A stretch of DNA of 64,000 nucleotides from Flavobacteriaceae bacterium (GTDB lineage: Bacteria > Bacteroidota > Bacteroidia > Flavobacteriales > Flavobacteriaceae), in NCBI GenBank assembly GCA_003443635.1, contig CP031964.1, positions 1,210,321-1,274,320 on the forward strand, given 5' to 3'. A program made the translations under genes and the position numbers. Within the stretch, counting starts at the first letter, position 1, and each line of letters opens with the position of its first letter. Positions 7,170-15,973 of the stretch are shown piece by piece. Under the pieces are notes generated by a model. That model saw only the letters and a list, made by a program, of their open reading frames with translations. It was not told the DNA's origin and did no database searches.

Positions 7170-8753
7170 TTAATCTTTAACTCCGGGTTGTTTTAATTTC
7201 CAATTAGTTTTTGCTTTCTCTACATCAACCATTGCTTTTACATCTGCTAAAAGGCGTTTTGCATCATAAACAACACCATCTTTAATAGTGTACTTTACAC
7301 CACCAACACGAACAACTTCATTATCCTCAGTTAGCTTAATGGCTCCTGTACCATATAATACTTTTAAGTTAACCAGAGGATTTTCTTCTACAATTACAAA
7401 ATCGGCTAATTTTCCTATTTGTATAGATCCTATTTTATCATCCATTCCTAAAGCTTCAGCGCCATTAAATGTTGCAGCTTTAATAACTTCTAATGGATGA
7501 AAACCAGCTTCACGTAATAATTCTAATTCTCTAATATATGCAAAGCCATATAATTGATAAATAAACCCAGAATCTGACCCCGTTGTTACTCGACCGCCTC
7601 TGTTTTTATATTCGTTAATAAAAGTCATCCATAATTGAAAATTTTGTTTCCACTGTACTTCCTGTTCGGTTCCCCAATAATGCCAATACGATCCATGTGA
7701 TATTTTACTAGGTTCATAAAATTTCCAAAGAGAAGGTAAAGTGTAATCTTCATGCCATTCTGCACGACGAGCACGTTGTAAATCACGACTGGCTTCATAA
7801 ATGTTAAAAGTAGGGTCAAGAGTAAAATCTAATTCCAATAATTCATTCATTACATTATTCCAATGCTTAGAATACGGTTTTGCAGCTTGATTCCATAATT
7901 TACCTGCTTCTTCAAAACGATGTTGTTCATTTTGATAATTATAATCTAACGGATAATGTTGGATTGTTTTATCTTCAAATAAAGCTTCTGGTAAACCATA
8001 CCAATGTTCCATAGAAGTTAATCCAGCTCTGGCTGAATGTAATACATTCCACCTTGCTACACTTAATTGAGCGTGATGACTAGCCGATTTTAAGCCTAAT
8101 TTATTATTCTCATCTAAAGCAGCTTCCATAATGTCAGGTTCAGCTCCAAAAAACTTAATGCCATCAGCTCCTTGTTTTGCATTAGCACGTACCCACTCTC
8201 TTGCCATTTCAGGAGTGGTAATTGGTGCATCATTAAGTGGATTAAAATTTGGGCTGGATTGTCCAAATCTTGTAAAGGTAACAATACGAGGAGCTACAAT
8301 TTTATGCGAATCACTTTTCTTCTTCATATCTACAGACCAGTTTAAACCACGACCACCAACTTCCCTAATTGTAGTTACTCCATGTGCCATCCATAATTTA
8401 AATACATATTCCCAATCAGCACCTTGACCTGTACCACCTATGTGAGCGTGCATATCGATAAATCCTGGAAGTACATACATGCCTGAAGCATCTAATTCTT
8501 TGCCTCCTTTTTTTAATTTTGGCCGCTCAGATTCATTAATTTTTACGCCTGGATATCCCACAACTTGTATATTTACAATTTTATTGTTTTCTACAACAAT
8601 ATCAACAGGGCCGCGAGGAGGTGCTCCATCTCCATTTATAAGAGTTACGCCTCTAATAATGAGTTGTGAATATGGCCCTTCTCCTAGATAATTATCTTGA
8701 GCTAAACCTTGTAAACTAAAAATAATGCTGAAAAGTAAAATAATATGTTTCAT
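7170..8753 (-). CDS. secreted amidohydrolase family protein
   Basis: The 527-residue product has a signal peptide (MKHIILLFSIIFSLQGLAQ) and an amidohydrolase TIM-barrel. The HxH metal motif is in GFIDMHAHIGG. The later metal ligands are probably the His of KSASHHAQLS and of TSMEHWYG, and the Asp of TTGSDSGF. DGIKFFGA carries a lysine at the place where some family members have a carboxylated Lys. The end carries the usual composite beta domain (GSIQIGKLADFVIVEENPL). The substrate could be a peptide-like or imidazolone-like compound; the sequence does not decide. It follows the M14 peptidase gene by ten bases in the same direction, so the pair probably forms an operon for peptide degradation in the periplasm. 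Confidence 0.87.
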   Translation of the reverse strand: MKHIILLFSIIFSLQGLAQDNYLGEGPYSQLIIRGVTLINGDGAPPRGPVDIVVENNKIVNIQVVGYPGVKINESERPKLKKGGKELDASGMYVLPGFIDMHAHIGGTGQGADWEYVFKLWMAHGVTTIREVGGRGLNWSVDMKKKSDSHKIVAPRIVTFTRFGQSSPNFNPLNDAPITTPEMAREWVRANAKQGADGIKFFGAEPDIMEAALDENNKLGLKSASHHAQLSVARWNVLHSARAGLTSMEHWYGLPEALFEDKTIQHYPLDYNYQNEQHRFEEAGKLWNQAAKPYSKHWNNVMNELLELDFTLDPTFNIYEASRDLQRARRAEWHEDYTLPSLWKFYEPSKISHGSYWHYWGTEQEVQWKQNFQLWMTFINEYKNRGGRVTTGSDSGFIYQLYGFAYIRELELLREAGFHPLEVIKAATFNGAEALGMDDKIGSIQIGKLADFVIVEENPLVNLKVLYGTGAIKLTEDNEVVRVGGVKYTIKDGVVYDAKRLLADVKAMVDVEKAKTNWKLKQPGVKD

Positions 8754-8763
8754 TGTGACAGAT

Positions 8764-11298
8764 TTAATTACTAGGAATATTAATATTACTGCCTAAAAAT
8801 AAAGCATTTAAAAACAGACGATTTGTACCATACCATGACCCTCTAAAATTTGGATTATCTGCAAACATCACTGCTCGTCCGCGACCTATAGGGCTTACAA
8901 TTAACGACGCTGATGGTTTTAGAAGATTTTCTAAATTATTAGTAGAGATATAACCATCTATATGTGGGTCTTTGGTATATTTTGCAACTGTGGAATATTT
9001 GTTTTTACTTGGTGCTAAGAACACCAAATTATTTTTATAAACTGGGAGATTAGATGATCGATATCCAAATGCGAGAGGATGTGTTACATCTAAATCGACG
9101 TTAAATATAGCTCCACCTAAACGTTCTCGTCCAATATTTTCTGATGCGTCTACATAAGGTTTTCTTGTTACTGTTTTAGTTGAATCTTTTGCTTTTTTAG
9201 TTAAAGTTTCGTTTACTAATTTTTGGTTAATTAGCCAACTAGAAGCATTAGCTATAGTAATTAGTGTATTGCCTTTAGTAACCCAATTTTTTAATCGTTC
9301 TAACTGAGTCTTATTTAAGTTATATCTTCCAGATACCATAACTAAAGAATTATAGTTATCTAAATCTGCAAACCTAAAATTTTGCATTCTAATTTTAGTA
9401 ATTGGCATATGTAAGCGTGTATCTAGTAAATGCCATACTTCTCCGGCTTCATAAGAGTTTACACCTTCACCAATTAAAAGAGCTGCTTTAGGTTGTTCTA
9501 AAGTGACAAAGTTTCGACTACCTAAATCAATTCCCTTTACACTTAAACCTGAATCTACTCCATAAACAGGAATATTAAATTTTTCTTGAGCTTCTTTTAC
9601 AATTGTATAAACTTCATCAATAGATTTTGACTGTCTACTCACAGGAATCAACAAGCTTCCATAGTTTAAACTTTTGATACCATTTTTAGATTTAATTGAA
9701 AATGGTTTAAAGGCAGATGAAACAATAAGCCCTTCAGATTGCATATAATATAAAGCTCCTGATGTGTTATAATCATCCCAATCGGCTACATAGGCATACT
9801 CTGATTTTTGAACTCTAGAGACTCTAAATAAGTTATCTGTAGATGTGATTTCTTCTTCTAGATTAGAAGATTTAGTTAAACCTTTATATTTTATATTATA
9901 AAAGTTTGCAACGCTCCAAGCTGATGCATCATAAAACACACTATCTCTATATTTACTGTACGTTTCAAACATAGTTTGAACCATACGTTGTTGTGGTTGT
10001 TTTAATGGTACTACGTATTTTTCACCTTTCTTATATACTTTTATTCTGTGTATTAAAAGCTTATCAATAAAAGCTTTTGTTCTGTTTTTATCAAATTCAT
10101 CACTAAACTCATATGCAGAAATCCCGCTTTTAGGATTTTGTTTTATAGCAGATTTAAAGAAGTTTTGTTGGTACTGTCTTAACCTTGCTTTGTTTTCAAC
10201 GGCGGCTTTAACAGTTGTAACACTTGATGTATATTGATTTCTGATAGTAAACGGAAAAGAAATGGTTCCAAAATCTGTGTCTTGAAGATGCCCTCTGGAA
10301 CTCGCTTGCTCAAATAATAAAGCTAAAGCTCCTTGTAAATCTGGATAAGATGACCCGTACCCTGGATATGTACCATCGTAAGCCTCTTTTGTAAAATAGA
10401 ATGAACCAATATTATCTAAAGCATCAGAATAATAGCCAGCAAACAAATTGTTTAAATCTTCATAATTCTCTTTTGGCATTATAGGATCTTGAGAACCAAT
10501 AGGCTTCATAGGTTCAAAAAAGTAAGTACTATTAGTACCCATTTCATGAAAATCTGTCACTACATTAGGATACCAATCATGATACCAATTTAATTTCCCT
10601 CTACTTTCAGGATTAATAGCTAATAACCAATCACGATTTAAATCAAACCAAAAATGATTTGTTCTACCACGAGGCCAAGCTTCATTATGTTCAGCATCAA
10701 CATTATCTGAGACTAAAGGATTAGACTTATACTGATTTGCCCATTGTGTATGACGATCTCTACCATCGGGATTAATCGTGGGATCTATAAATACAATTGA
10801 GTTTTCGATATAGCTTTTTATTTCTGGATTATCTGATGCCACTAAAGTATAAGCCATTAGTAAAGAAGCTTCTGTACTTGAAGGTTCGTTACCATGTACG
10901 TTATATCCTAATTGAATAAAGATAGGGACGTCGTTGTAATTTGTAGGAGATGCATTTGTATTTGTAAATGCTAAATGTTGCGCTTTTAAAGTTTCTAAAT
11001 TATTAATATTCTCAGGAGTAGAAACAGTTAACATTACTAATCTACGGTGCTCGTGAGTTTTTCCATAATCTGCTATAGTTGCTCGATCTGATAATTCGGC
11101 GAGCTTTGTTAAATATGCAACAACTTGATCGTACCTTGTATGCTGTTCACCTATACCATAACCTAAAAAGGCTTCAGGAGATGGAATATTAGGGTTAAAA
11201 GGCCCTTTGTTTTTTAAAAAGTACTCTTGTGCAGATGCCGATATTACCATAATTACAGAAGTAATTACAGCGATAAATAACTGTTTCGTTAGTGTCAT
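8764..11298 (-). CDS. secreted M14 family zinc carboxypeptidase
   Basis: The 844-residue protein has a signal peptide (MTLTKQLFIAVITSVIMVISASAQ) and an M14 catalytic domain. The zinc ligands are H and E of QLGYNVHGNEPSS (about residues 135-138) and the His of VVTDFHEMGTNSTYFF. The catalytic Glu is probably that of LLFEQASSRG. DPTINPDGRDRH and HFWFDLNRDWL are typical of this branch of large Bacteroidota M14 peptidases. The C-terminal 400 residues include a glutamine-amidotransferase-like region (PKAALLIGEGVNSYEAGEVWHLLD and SLVMVSGRYNLNKTQLERLKNWV) that may be non-catalytic. It is the promoter-proximal gene of a two-gene unit with the amidohydrolase. Confidence 0.9.
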   Translation of the reverse strand: MTLTKQLFIAVITSVIMVISASAQEYFLKNKGPFNPNIPSPEAFLGYGIGEQHTRYDQVVAYLTKLAELSDRATIADYGKTHEHRRLVMLTVSTPENINNLETLKAQHLAFTNTNASPTNYNDVPIFIQLGYNVHGNEPSSTEASLLMAYTLVASDNPEIKSYIENSIVFIDPTINPDGRDRHTQWANQYKSNPLVSDNVDAEHNEAWPRGRTNHFWFDLNRDWLLAINPESRGKLNWYHDWYPNVVTDFHEMGTNSTYFFEPMKPIGSQDPIMPKENYEDLNNLFAGYYSDALDNIGSFYFTKEAYDGTYPGYGSSYPDLQGALALLFEQASSRGHLQDTDFGTISFPFTIRNQYTSSVTTVKAAVENKARLRQYQQNFFKSAIKQNPKSGISAYEFSDEFDKNRTKAFIDKLLIHRIKVYKKGEKYVVPLKQPQQRMVQTMFETYSKYRDSVFYDASAWSVANFYNIKYKGLTKSSNLEEEITSTDNLFRVSRVQKSEYAYVADWDDYNTSGALYYMQSEGLIVSSAFKPFSIKSKNGIKSLNYGSLLIPVSRQSKSIDEVYTIVKEAQEKFNIPVYGVDSGLSVKGIDLGSRNFVTLEQPKAALLIGEGVNSYEAGEVWHLLDTRLHMPITKIRMQNFRFADLDNYNSLVMVSGRYNLNKTQLERLKNWVTKGNTLITIANASSWLINQKLVNETLTKKAKDSTKTVTRKPYVDASENIGRERLGGAIFNVDLDVTHPLAFGYRSSNLPVYKNNLVFLAPSKNKYSTVAKYTKDPHIDGYISTNNLENLLKPSASLIVSPIGRGRAVMFADNPNFRGSWYGTNRLFLNALFLGSNINIPSN

Positions 11299-11359
11299 AG
11301 AATTGATTTTGATATGATCTCAGAAAAATTAAGGTCGATAAAAATAGTGATTTATGAGG

Positions 11360-12121
11360 TTACTTTATAATAAGATGCGGTACATTTTCTAGATTCCAAT
11401 CAATAACTAATCCGCCAGCTAAACTTTGTGCGATATCTTTTCCGTATAGATGTTCGGCTAAATATAAGGCGGCTTCAAAACTCTTAGCGCCTCCTGCTGA
11501 AGTAATATATTTTCCATCGTGAACAAATAATACATCTTTTCTGATATCGAGTTCTGGAAACATGTCACGCATTTTGTCTATATCGCTAGGGAAAGTTGTT
11601 GAAACGGAATTATTTAATAAGCCAGCTTTAGCAAGTACAAAAGCGCCATCACAATGAGAGGTCATAAATTTTGCTGTTTTATCAACCTCTTTTACAAAAT
11701 TAATCATTGCTTCATCTTCCAAGTCAGTATCTAAATGGTGTTCTGCACTGGGAATAACAAGAATGTCAATTTTTGGTAATTCGTCTTTTAAATAATTAAA
11801 ATCGGGTAGAAGACGCATCCCTTCAAAAGTCGTTATTGGATGATTAGTATTAGCAACCGTAAATACATTCATTGCTTTAATATTATCTCTAAAAATAGTA
11901 TGCTGAAAGATATCGTATGGTGCTGTGAGTTCTGTATTATATACACCCTCCATTATTAAAAATGCAACATTATAACGGTTAGGTTCTAATTTAGGAAAGA
12001 CTTTATTCTCTTCTATTAATTTGTCATTCTGAACTTGATTCAGAACCTCAGTTTCTTTTTTTTTAGAAGAATTACAACTAAAAAGAAATGAGATGGAGAT
12101 AAGATAAATTAGATTTTTCAT
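11360..12121 (-). CDS. DJ-1/PfpI family lipoprotein
   Basis: The 253-residue protein has a lipoprotein signal peptide (MKNLIYLISISFLFSC, lipobox LFSC) and a DJ-1/PfpI (class I glutamine amidotransferase-like) domain. YNVAFLIMEGVYNTELTAPYDIFQ starts the domain, and KFMTSHCDGAFVLAKAGLLN carries the nucleophile-elbow Cys. Transport to the periplasm is unusual for DJ-1 proteins but known in Flavobacteriaceae. Residues about 24-34 (VLNQVQNDKL) are encoded by a REP-like palindromic repeat inserted in the linker after the lipobox. The enzymatic role, if any, is not evident. The gene stands alone, leftward. Confidence 0.85.
   Translation of the reverse strand: MKNLIYLISISFLFSCNSSKKKETEVLNQVQNDKLIEENKVFPKLEPNRYNVAFLIMEGVYNTELTAPYDIFQHTIFRDNIKAMNVFTVANTNHPITTFEGMRLLPDFNYLKDELPKIDILVIPSAEHHLDTDLEDEAMINFVKEVDKTAKFMTSHCDGAFVLAKAGLLNNSVSTTFPSDIDKMRDMFPELDIRKDVLFVHDGKYITSAGGAKSFEAALYLAEHLYGKDIAQSLAGGLVIDWNLENVPHLIIK
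12021..12050. repeat. REP-like repeat inside the DJ-1 lipoprotein gene
   Basis: The segment TTGTCATTCTGAACTTGATT followed by CAGAACCTCA contains the dyad TTCTGAAC..TTCAGAA. It resembles the TCATTCTGAAC-TTG-TTTCAGAATC repeat that I recall as scattered, usually between genes, through many Flavobacteriaceae genomes. Here it is in frame, encoding the linker residues LNQVQND. Only one copy is visible in this window, so its repeat status rests on memory of the family and not on copies seen here. Confidence 0.5.
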
Positions 12122-12130
12122 TTGTTGAAA

Positions 12131-12341
12131 TTAATTGATTCGCCAAGGTGGATTTTTTCGATACTTCCCAGCTTTATATAAAATAATTTTATTTCTATCT
12201 AAATCATAAAAATGTGCTTCTCTCTACAACCATGATTTGTCTTCTGGAAGTTGTGTAAATATAATTCCTTTTTCCTGAAGTGTTCTAACTATGTCACCTA
12301 GATTATCATCTTCAAAATAAATAGTAATGTCATCTCTACAT
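12131..12341 (-). pseudogene. truncated VOC (glyoxalase-like) protein gene with an internal stop
   Basis: Leftward translation gives DDITIYFEDDNLGDIVRTL, then EKGIIFTQLPEDKSWL, a TAG stop (12226-12224), and then REAHFYDLDRNKIILYKAGK ending NPPWRIN. This is the C-terminal half of a VOC-superfamily protein, where a Trp is normally found between the SW-x and REA-x-x-x-D-P-D/R-G/N segments. The TAG is one base from TGG. The N-terminal half is missing: upstream, in-frame stops appear at once and the MFS gene begins. The fragment is therefore a decayed gene, and the junction with the MFS 3' end (12342) probably marks an old deletion. Confidence 0.8.
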
Positions 12342-13544
12342 TCATTTTTTAGTTATTATATAACGTTTTAATATAAATAGTAAAAACGCAGAAAGCATAG
12401 CTAATACAGTTATGATATACCATGTATTATCAAAACCAAATTTATTGGTCATTTGCATACCTGCATTATGTCCAAAAATATGACCTACAGAAAATGCCAT
12501 AGAATATAAGGCCATATATTCACCTTGGTTTCCTTTTTTTGCACGCTCTACAGCAAACGCATTCGAAAAAGGTAATGCAATCATTTCTCCTATGGTCATT
12601 AAAAACATTCCAATAATTAATATTCCAGACCAAGATGTAAAGTTTAATACAATTAAACTAGCTCCTGTCAATATCGCTCCAAACACCATTAAACTTAGTT
12701 TAGTATAACGCGTATTTTCTAGCCATTTTATAAGTGGCATTTCAAATATGAAAATAAACAATCCATTTGCACCTAAAAGCAGCCCTATTTCAAATTCACT
12801 TAGAGTATGTGCTTCTCTATAATATATTGGAACTGTCGAAAAGTATTGTAAAAACACAATTCCAAAAAGAATCATTGCACTTAAGAATATTAAAAATACA
12901 CGATCAGCATAGGCTGATTTTGGGTTTTTAGTTTTTACTTCATCTACAACTCTTGCTTTTTTAGGATTCAATACATTTATTAATAAAAAACAAGCAGCTA
13001 TGCATGTAATACCATCTACCCAGAAAAGCCCACCATAGCTTATAGCAGTAATTATTAATCCACCTAAGGCTGGCCCAGCAGAAAATCCTAAATTTATAGC
13101 TAAACGAATTAAAGTAACTGAACGTGTTTTGTTTTTAGGCTTGCTGTATGCGCTTAATGCTACAAACATTGCTGGTCTAAACATATCTGCGATTAACATC
13201 GTAATAAAAACACCAGCACAAAGCGATAAAAAAGTATTTAAATATTGTAGACCAATAAATAAAAACCCAGTAGTAAATAAACTGTAAATCATTACTTTAT
13301 AATAACCAATTTTATCAGTTAATTTTCCGCCTAACCAAGAACCTCCAACAGATCCAACTCCAAAAGCAGTCATGATCCAACCAATATTTGGTAAAGAAAA
13401 CTGTAAATCTTCTTTAAGATAGAGAGATAAAAAAGGAATGACCATTGTACCTGCTCTGTTAATGAGTGTAATAAGTGCTAGCCACCAAACTTCTCTGGAG
13501 AGGCCTTTAAAAGTGTTAATGTAATTGTTAAATAAAGTTTTCAT
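12342..13544 (-). CDS. MFS transporter
   Basis: The 400-residue protein has about twelve predicted helices and the MFS loop 2-3 motif, here GGSWLGGKLTDKIGYYKVMIYS (GxLaDriGrk pattern). WLALITLINRAGTMVIPFLSLYL starts the first helix. The second half contains FEIGLLLGANGLFIFIFEMPL. The overall order resembles drug/sugar efflux permeases of the YdhP/multidrug type (MFS_1). The substrate is unknown. The gene is preceded by an unusual leader with a strong hairpin (13570-13599). Its stop abuts a broken VOC gene, so its present 3' context is recent. Confidence 0.88.
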   Translation of the reverse strand: MKTLFNNYINTFKGLSREVWWLALITLINRAGTMVIPFLSLYLKEDLQFSLPNIGWIMTAFGVGSVGGSWLGGKLTDKIGYYKVMIYSLFTTGFLFIGLQYLNTFLSLCAGVFITMLIADMFRPAMFVALSAYSKPKNKTRSVTLIRLAINLGFSAGPALGGLIITAISYGGLFWVDGITCIAACFLLINVLNPKKARVVDEVKTKNPKSAYADRVFLIFLSAMILFGIVFLQYFSTVPIYYREAHTLSEFEIGLLLGANGLFIFIFEMPLIKWLENTRYTKLSLMVFGAILTGASLIVLNFTSWSGILIIGMFLMTIGEMIALPFSNAFAVERAKKGNQGEYMALYSMAFSVGHIFGHNAGMQMTNKFGFDNTWYIITVLAMLSAFLLFILKRYIITKK

Positions 13545-13569
13545 TTTTTGTTGGTTATGGTATAAAGTA

Positions 13570-13599
13570 AAAAAGTCCAGCTATTTAGCTGGACTTTTT
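13570..13599. terminator. terminator-like hairpin in the leader of the MFS gene
   Basis: The arms AAAAAGTCCAGCTA and TAGCTGGACTTTTT form a perfect 14-bp stem with T runs on both strands. No gene ends here: the MFS gene starts leftward at 13544 and the DUF1684 gene rightward near 13772. On the leftward transcript the segment AGCTGGA also occurs upstream (13646-13652) and could pair with the first arm, so the hairpin may be the terminator of an attenuator. It could also be the end of an unannotated short transcript. Confidence 0.6.
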
Positions 13600-13718
13600 A
13601 TATTGTAATATCTTATAGTTATATCACCTAAATATATAAGTTATCCAGCTCCTAATTAAAGAAGACCAAGGTTGCTTATAAATAGTGACAAAATTCATTT
13701 TAGATTATTTTAATGCAT

Positions 13719-13726
13719 CAAAGCTA
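13719..13726 (-). promoter_or_regulatory. candidate leftward -7 box (TAGCTTTG) for a long MFS leader
   Basis: Minus-strand TAGCTTTG is an exact consensus -7 box. A transcript from it would have a leader of about 165 bases before the MFS ATG and would include the hairpin at 13570-13599 and the possible competing segment around 13646-13652. No good -33 element is visible, so this is tentative. Confidence 0.35.
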
Positions 13727-13746
13727 TGGAAAAAAATCTTATGTTG

Positions 13747-13754
13747 TATTTTTG
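13747..13754 (+). promoter_or_regulatory. -7 box (TATTTTTG) of the DUF1684 lipoprotein gene
   Basis: TATTTTTG is an exact TAnnTTTG match that lies 12-18 bases before the two candidate ATG codons (13766 and 13772). It makes translation from the far-upstream GTG at 13685 unlikely. Confidence 0.5.
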
Positions 13755-13771
13755 AAAATGAAAAAATGAGA

Positions 13772-14374
13772 ATGAAACAAATAATTTATCTTTTTTTAAT
13801 ACTCTTTATTTCTGGTTGTGGACCGGAAAAACGCCCCATTCAGGGAGAAACGGAATACCAACGTAAAGTAAATGCCGATTTTAAAGATGCTTCTAAATCG
13901 CCTTTAAAAAAGAAAGATAGGGAGAATTTTACAGGATTAGATTTTTTTAAGTTTGATGAATCTTATATAATTTCGGCTCAATTAGAACGAACTCCTAATA
14001 CTGAGTTTTTTGAAATGCCAACAACCACAGGCGAAATATCTCGAGAACGTGTTTATGGAATTTTAAAGTTTGAATTAAAAGGAAAAGTATACCAACTTGA
14101 AGTTTATCAAGGTGAAGAATTAATGGCTACTGAAGGGTTTGAAGATTATTTATTTTTACCATTTATAGACGATACTAATGGAGAAACTACATATGGAGGT
14201 GGCCGTTATATTGAATTGAGGGTTCCAGATGGTGATATTATAGAAATTGATTTTAATAAGGCTTATAACCCTTATTGTGCTTATAACGAAAAGTTTTCTT
14301 GCCCTATTGTACCAAGAGTTAATTATTTGCCTCTAAAGATTGAAGCAGGGATAAAAGCTTTTAAGAAGAGTTAA
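13772..14374 (+). CDS. DUF1684 domain lipoprotein
   Basis: I start at ATG 13772 (MKQIIYLFLILFISGCG), which gives a clean lipoprotein signal peptide and 200 residues; ATG 13766 (MRMKQ) is equally possible. A GTG at 13685 would add a non-signal extension upstream of the promoter box and is rejected. The mature part is a DUF1684 domain: YGILKFELKGKVYQLEVYQ, LFLPFIDDTNGETTYGGGRYIEL and the signature IDFNKAYNPYCAYNEKFSCP. DUF1684 proteins have no known activity. Its TAA overlaps the CrcB stop codon within a shared TTAA. Confidence 0.85.
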   Translation: MKQIIYLFLILFISGCGPEKRPIQGETEYQRKVNADFKDASKSPLKKKDRENFTGLDFFKFDESYIISAQLERTPNTEFFEMPTTTGEISRERVYGILKFELKGKVYQLEVYQGEELMATEGFEDYLFLPFIDDTNGETTYGGGRYIELRVPDGDIIEIDFNKAYNPYCAYNEKFSCPIVPRVNYLPLKIEAGIKAFKKS

Positions 14375-14742
14375 ATGCTTTTTGCTAAAAATAATCCTAA
14401 GAATACTGCTAAAAAAGCAACGACAAAACTACCAATAGTATAGAAAGCAAAATTGGTAAAATCTCCATTTTTTAAAAATACATGATTTTCATATGCAAAA
14501 GTAGAAAACGTAGTGAAACCACCACAGAAACCAGTTGCTAGAAGTAAGGTTTGATTTTGTGATAAAGTTTCGTTTTTTGCTGCAAAACCTAAGATAATTC
14601 CAATAATAAGGCTTCCTAAAATATTTGCAGTAAACGTACCCCAGGGAATTCCTGTTTCTGTACTATTTAAATATTTTCCAATAATATAACGTAGTGTACT
14701 GCCAAAACCACCACCTATAAAAACAAGTAAAAGTTGTTTCAT
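14371..14742 (-). CDS. crcB: fluoride efflux channel CrcB/Fluc
   Basis: The 123-residue protein has four membrane helices and the CrcB signatures GGGFGSTLRYIIGKYL, GIPWGTFTANILGSLIIG and ATGFCGGFTTFSTFAYEN. The Asn of the TANxxG helix and the Phe-rich GGFTTFS break are the residues that line the fluoride path in Fluc channels. Fluc works as an antiparallel dimer in the cytoplasmic membrane. I looked for a fluoride (crcB) riboswitch in 14743-14839 and found no matching motif. The gene appears to be transcribed alone, convergent with DUF1684. Confidence 0.93.
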   Translation of the reverse strand: MKQLLLVFIGGGFGSTLRYIIGKYLNSTETGIPWGTFTANILGSLIIGIILGFAAKNETLSQNQTLLLATGFCGGFTTFSTFAYENHVFLKNGDFTNFAFYTIGSFVVAFLAVFLGLFLAKSI

Positions 14743-14839
14743 CTGTTTAAATAATATTGTTTTTATCTATCAGATGTAATTCGTTATTAAACATCTCGAA
14801 TGATGAAAACTTAATCATTATGACTCATTTCATAAAAGC

Positions 14840-15865
14840 CTATTCTTTGATTGGTATATAAATTTCGGTCAACCAATCTGCTGGATTTGGATATTGCCCT
14901 GGGTCATTAGCATATACTTCAAAAGGCTTTATAGCATCATTTATAACTAAATTATTTCTCTCTATATATGTATATACTTCTTGCCAAGCTATACCTAAGT
15001 TATTGTAATTTCCTTTAAAAGTAGCCTTCAAAGCTTTTGTTTTTGGAATATAACCACATAGTATTTGGTTATCTCCTTCAATAGTGATTTTTTCTTTTAC
15101 AGGAATGGCATTACTCATAATAACATTACCATTTTCTAAATCATTCTCTAAATAAATAGTAAATGGACCTCCACTAGGTAATATTTGCTTATCAGTCATG
15201 TAGCTTACTAAATGTCCATATTGTTCACCCATAAGTTCACTTATGTTTGCAGCAGAGGCAGATGTGGTTTTATATAAATGAAACCCGCCACCATATTCTG
15301 TTGTTCCATTAATTTCAACACTATATTTTTTTGTGCTTTCAACAACAATACTATCCAGCTTTTCGAGGCCTCGTTCAAAATTTGGCCCAATCATTTTGTC
15401 AAAACCACCAGAAAAAGCAGCAAAAGCTTTAAGTATAAATGGAACTTTATCTGATGTCATTTTCCAAATCACTTTAGTACTATTGTTATCAGAAGGTTCA
15501 AAAAACCAATTCACTTTTGAAGGTTCAAAATCGTCAAACTGCATTTCTTGTTCTATAGATACATTAGGGGTTGTCGATAAAATTTTCATTTTGCCAGTTC
15601 CATCTTTATCCATCCAAGAAAAAGAACCTCCTATTCCTGCTGTTTGATCAGAATAACTAAATGTAGTTGTTGGATCTTTCTCTTTCCAAGAAGACCAATC
15701 CTCCCAATTTTTAAAATCAATAACATTACTGTATACAACTGCAGGAGCAACATTTATAGTACGTGAACGTGTAACCTCGTAACTATTAGGTTGTACTGAA
15801 ATATAAATTGCAGTACCAATAATTAGAATTAAAAGAAAGAAAAATATGTATTTTAAAGACTTCAT
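14840..15865 (-). CDS. SRPBCC domain plus GyrI-like effector-binding domain protein
   Basis: The 341-residue protein has an N-terminal membrane helix (YIFFFLLILIIGTAIYISV). An SRPBCC/polyketide-cyclase-type domain (about residues 30-170) follows: RSRTINVAPAVVYSNVIDFKNWEDWSSW and GIGGSFSWMDKDGTGKMKI. Next comes a GyrI-like/AraC effector-binding domain (about 180-340) with GGFHLYKTTSASAANISELMGEQY and LVINDAIKPFEVYANDPG. Both domain types bind hydrophobic or aromatic small molecules. The combination is common in Bacteroidota and uncharacterised. It is probably anchored to the inner membrane with the domains in the periplasm. It is monocistronic. Confidence 0.85.
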   Translation of the reverse strand: MKSLKYIFFFLLILIIGTAIYISVQPNSYEVTRSRTINVAPAVVYSNVIDFKNWEDWSSWKEKDPTTTFSYSDQTAGIGGSFSWMDKDGTGKMKILSTTPNVSIEQEMQFDDFEPSKVNWFFEPSDNNSTKVIWKMTSDKVPFILKAFAAFSGGFDKMIGPNFERGLEKLDSIVVESTKKYSVEINGTTEYGGGFHLYKTTSASAANISELMGEQYGHLVSYMTDKQILPSGGPFTIYLENDLENGNVIMSNAIPVKEKITIEGDNQILCGYIPKTKALKATFKGNYNNLGIAWQEVYTYIERNNLVINDAIKPFEVYANDPGQYPNPADWLTEIYIPIKE

Positions 15866-15973
15866 AATTGATAGGGAATTATATCAAATATAATCAATTT
15901 ATGATTTACGTCTTATTCCAATACAATAATTTAAGATAGAGCGAATGAAAAAACTTTTTAAATAGTATGTTTA

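Noticed and set aside
13685-13771. GTG start extending the DUF1684 lipoprotein by 29 residues.
   Set aside because: A TATTTTTG promoter box lies within the extension, and the extension destroys the lipoprotein signal peptide.
14743-14839. Possible fluoride riboswitch upstream of crcB.
   Set aside because: No match to the conserved core of the crcB motif was seen in the leader.
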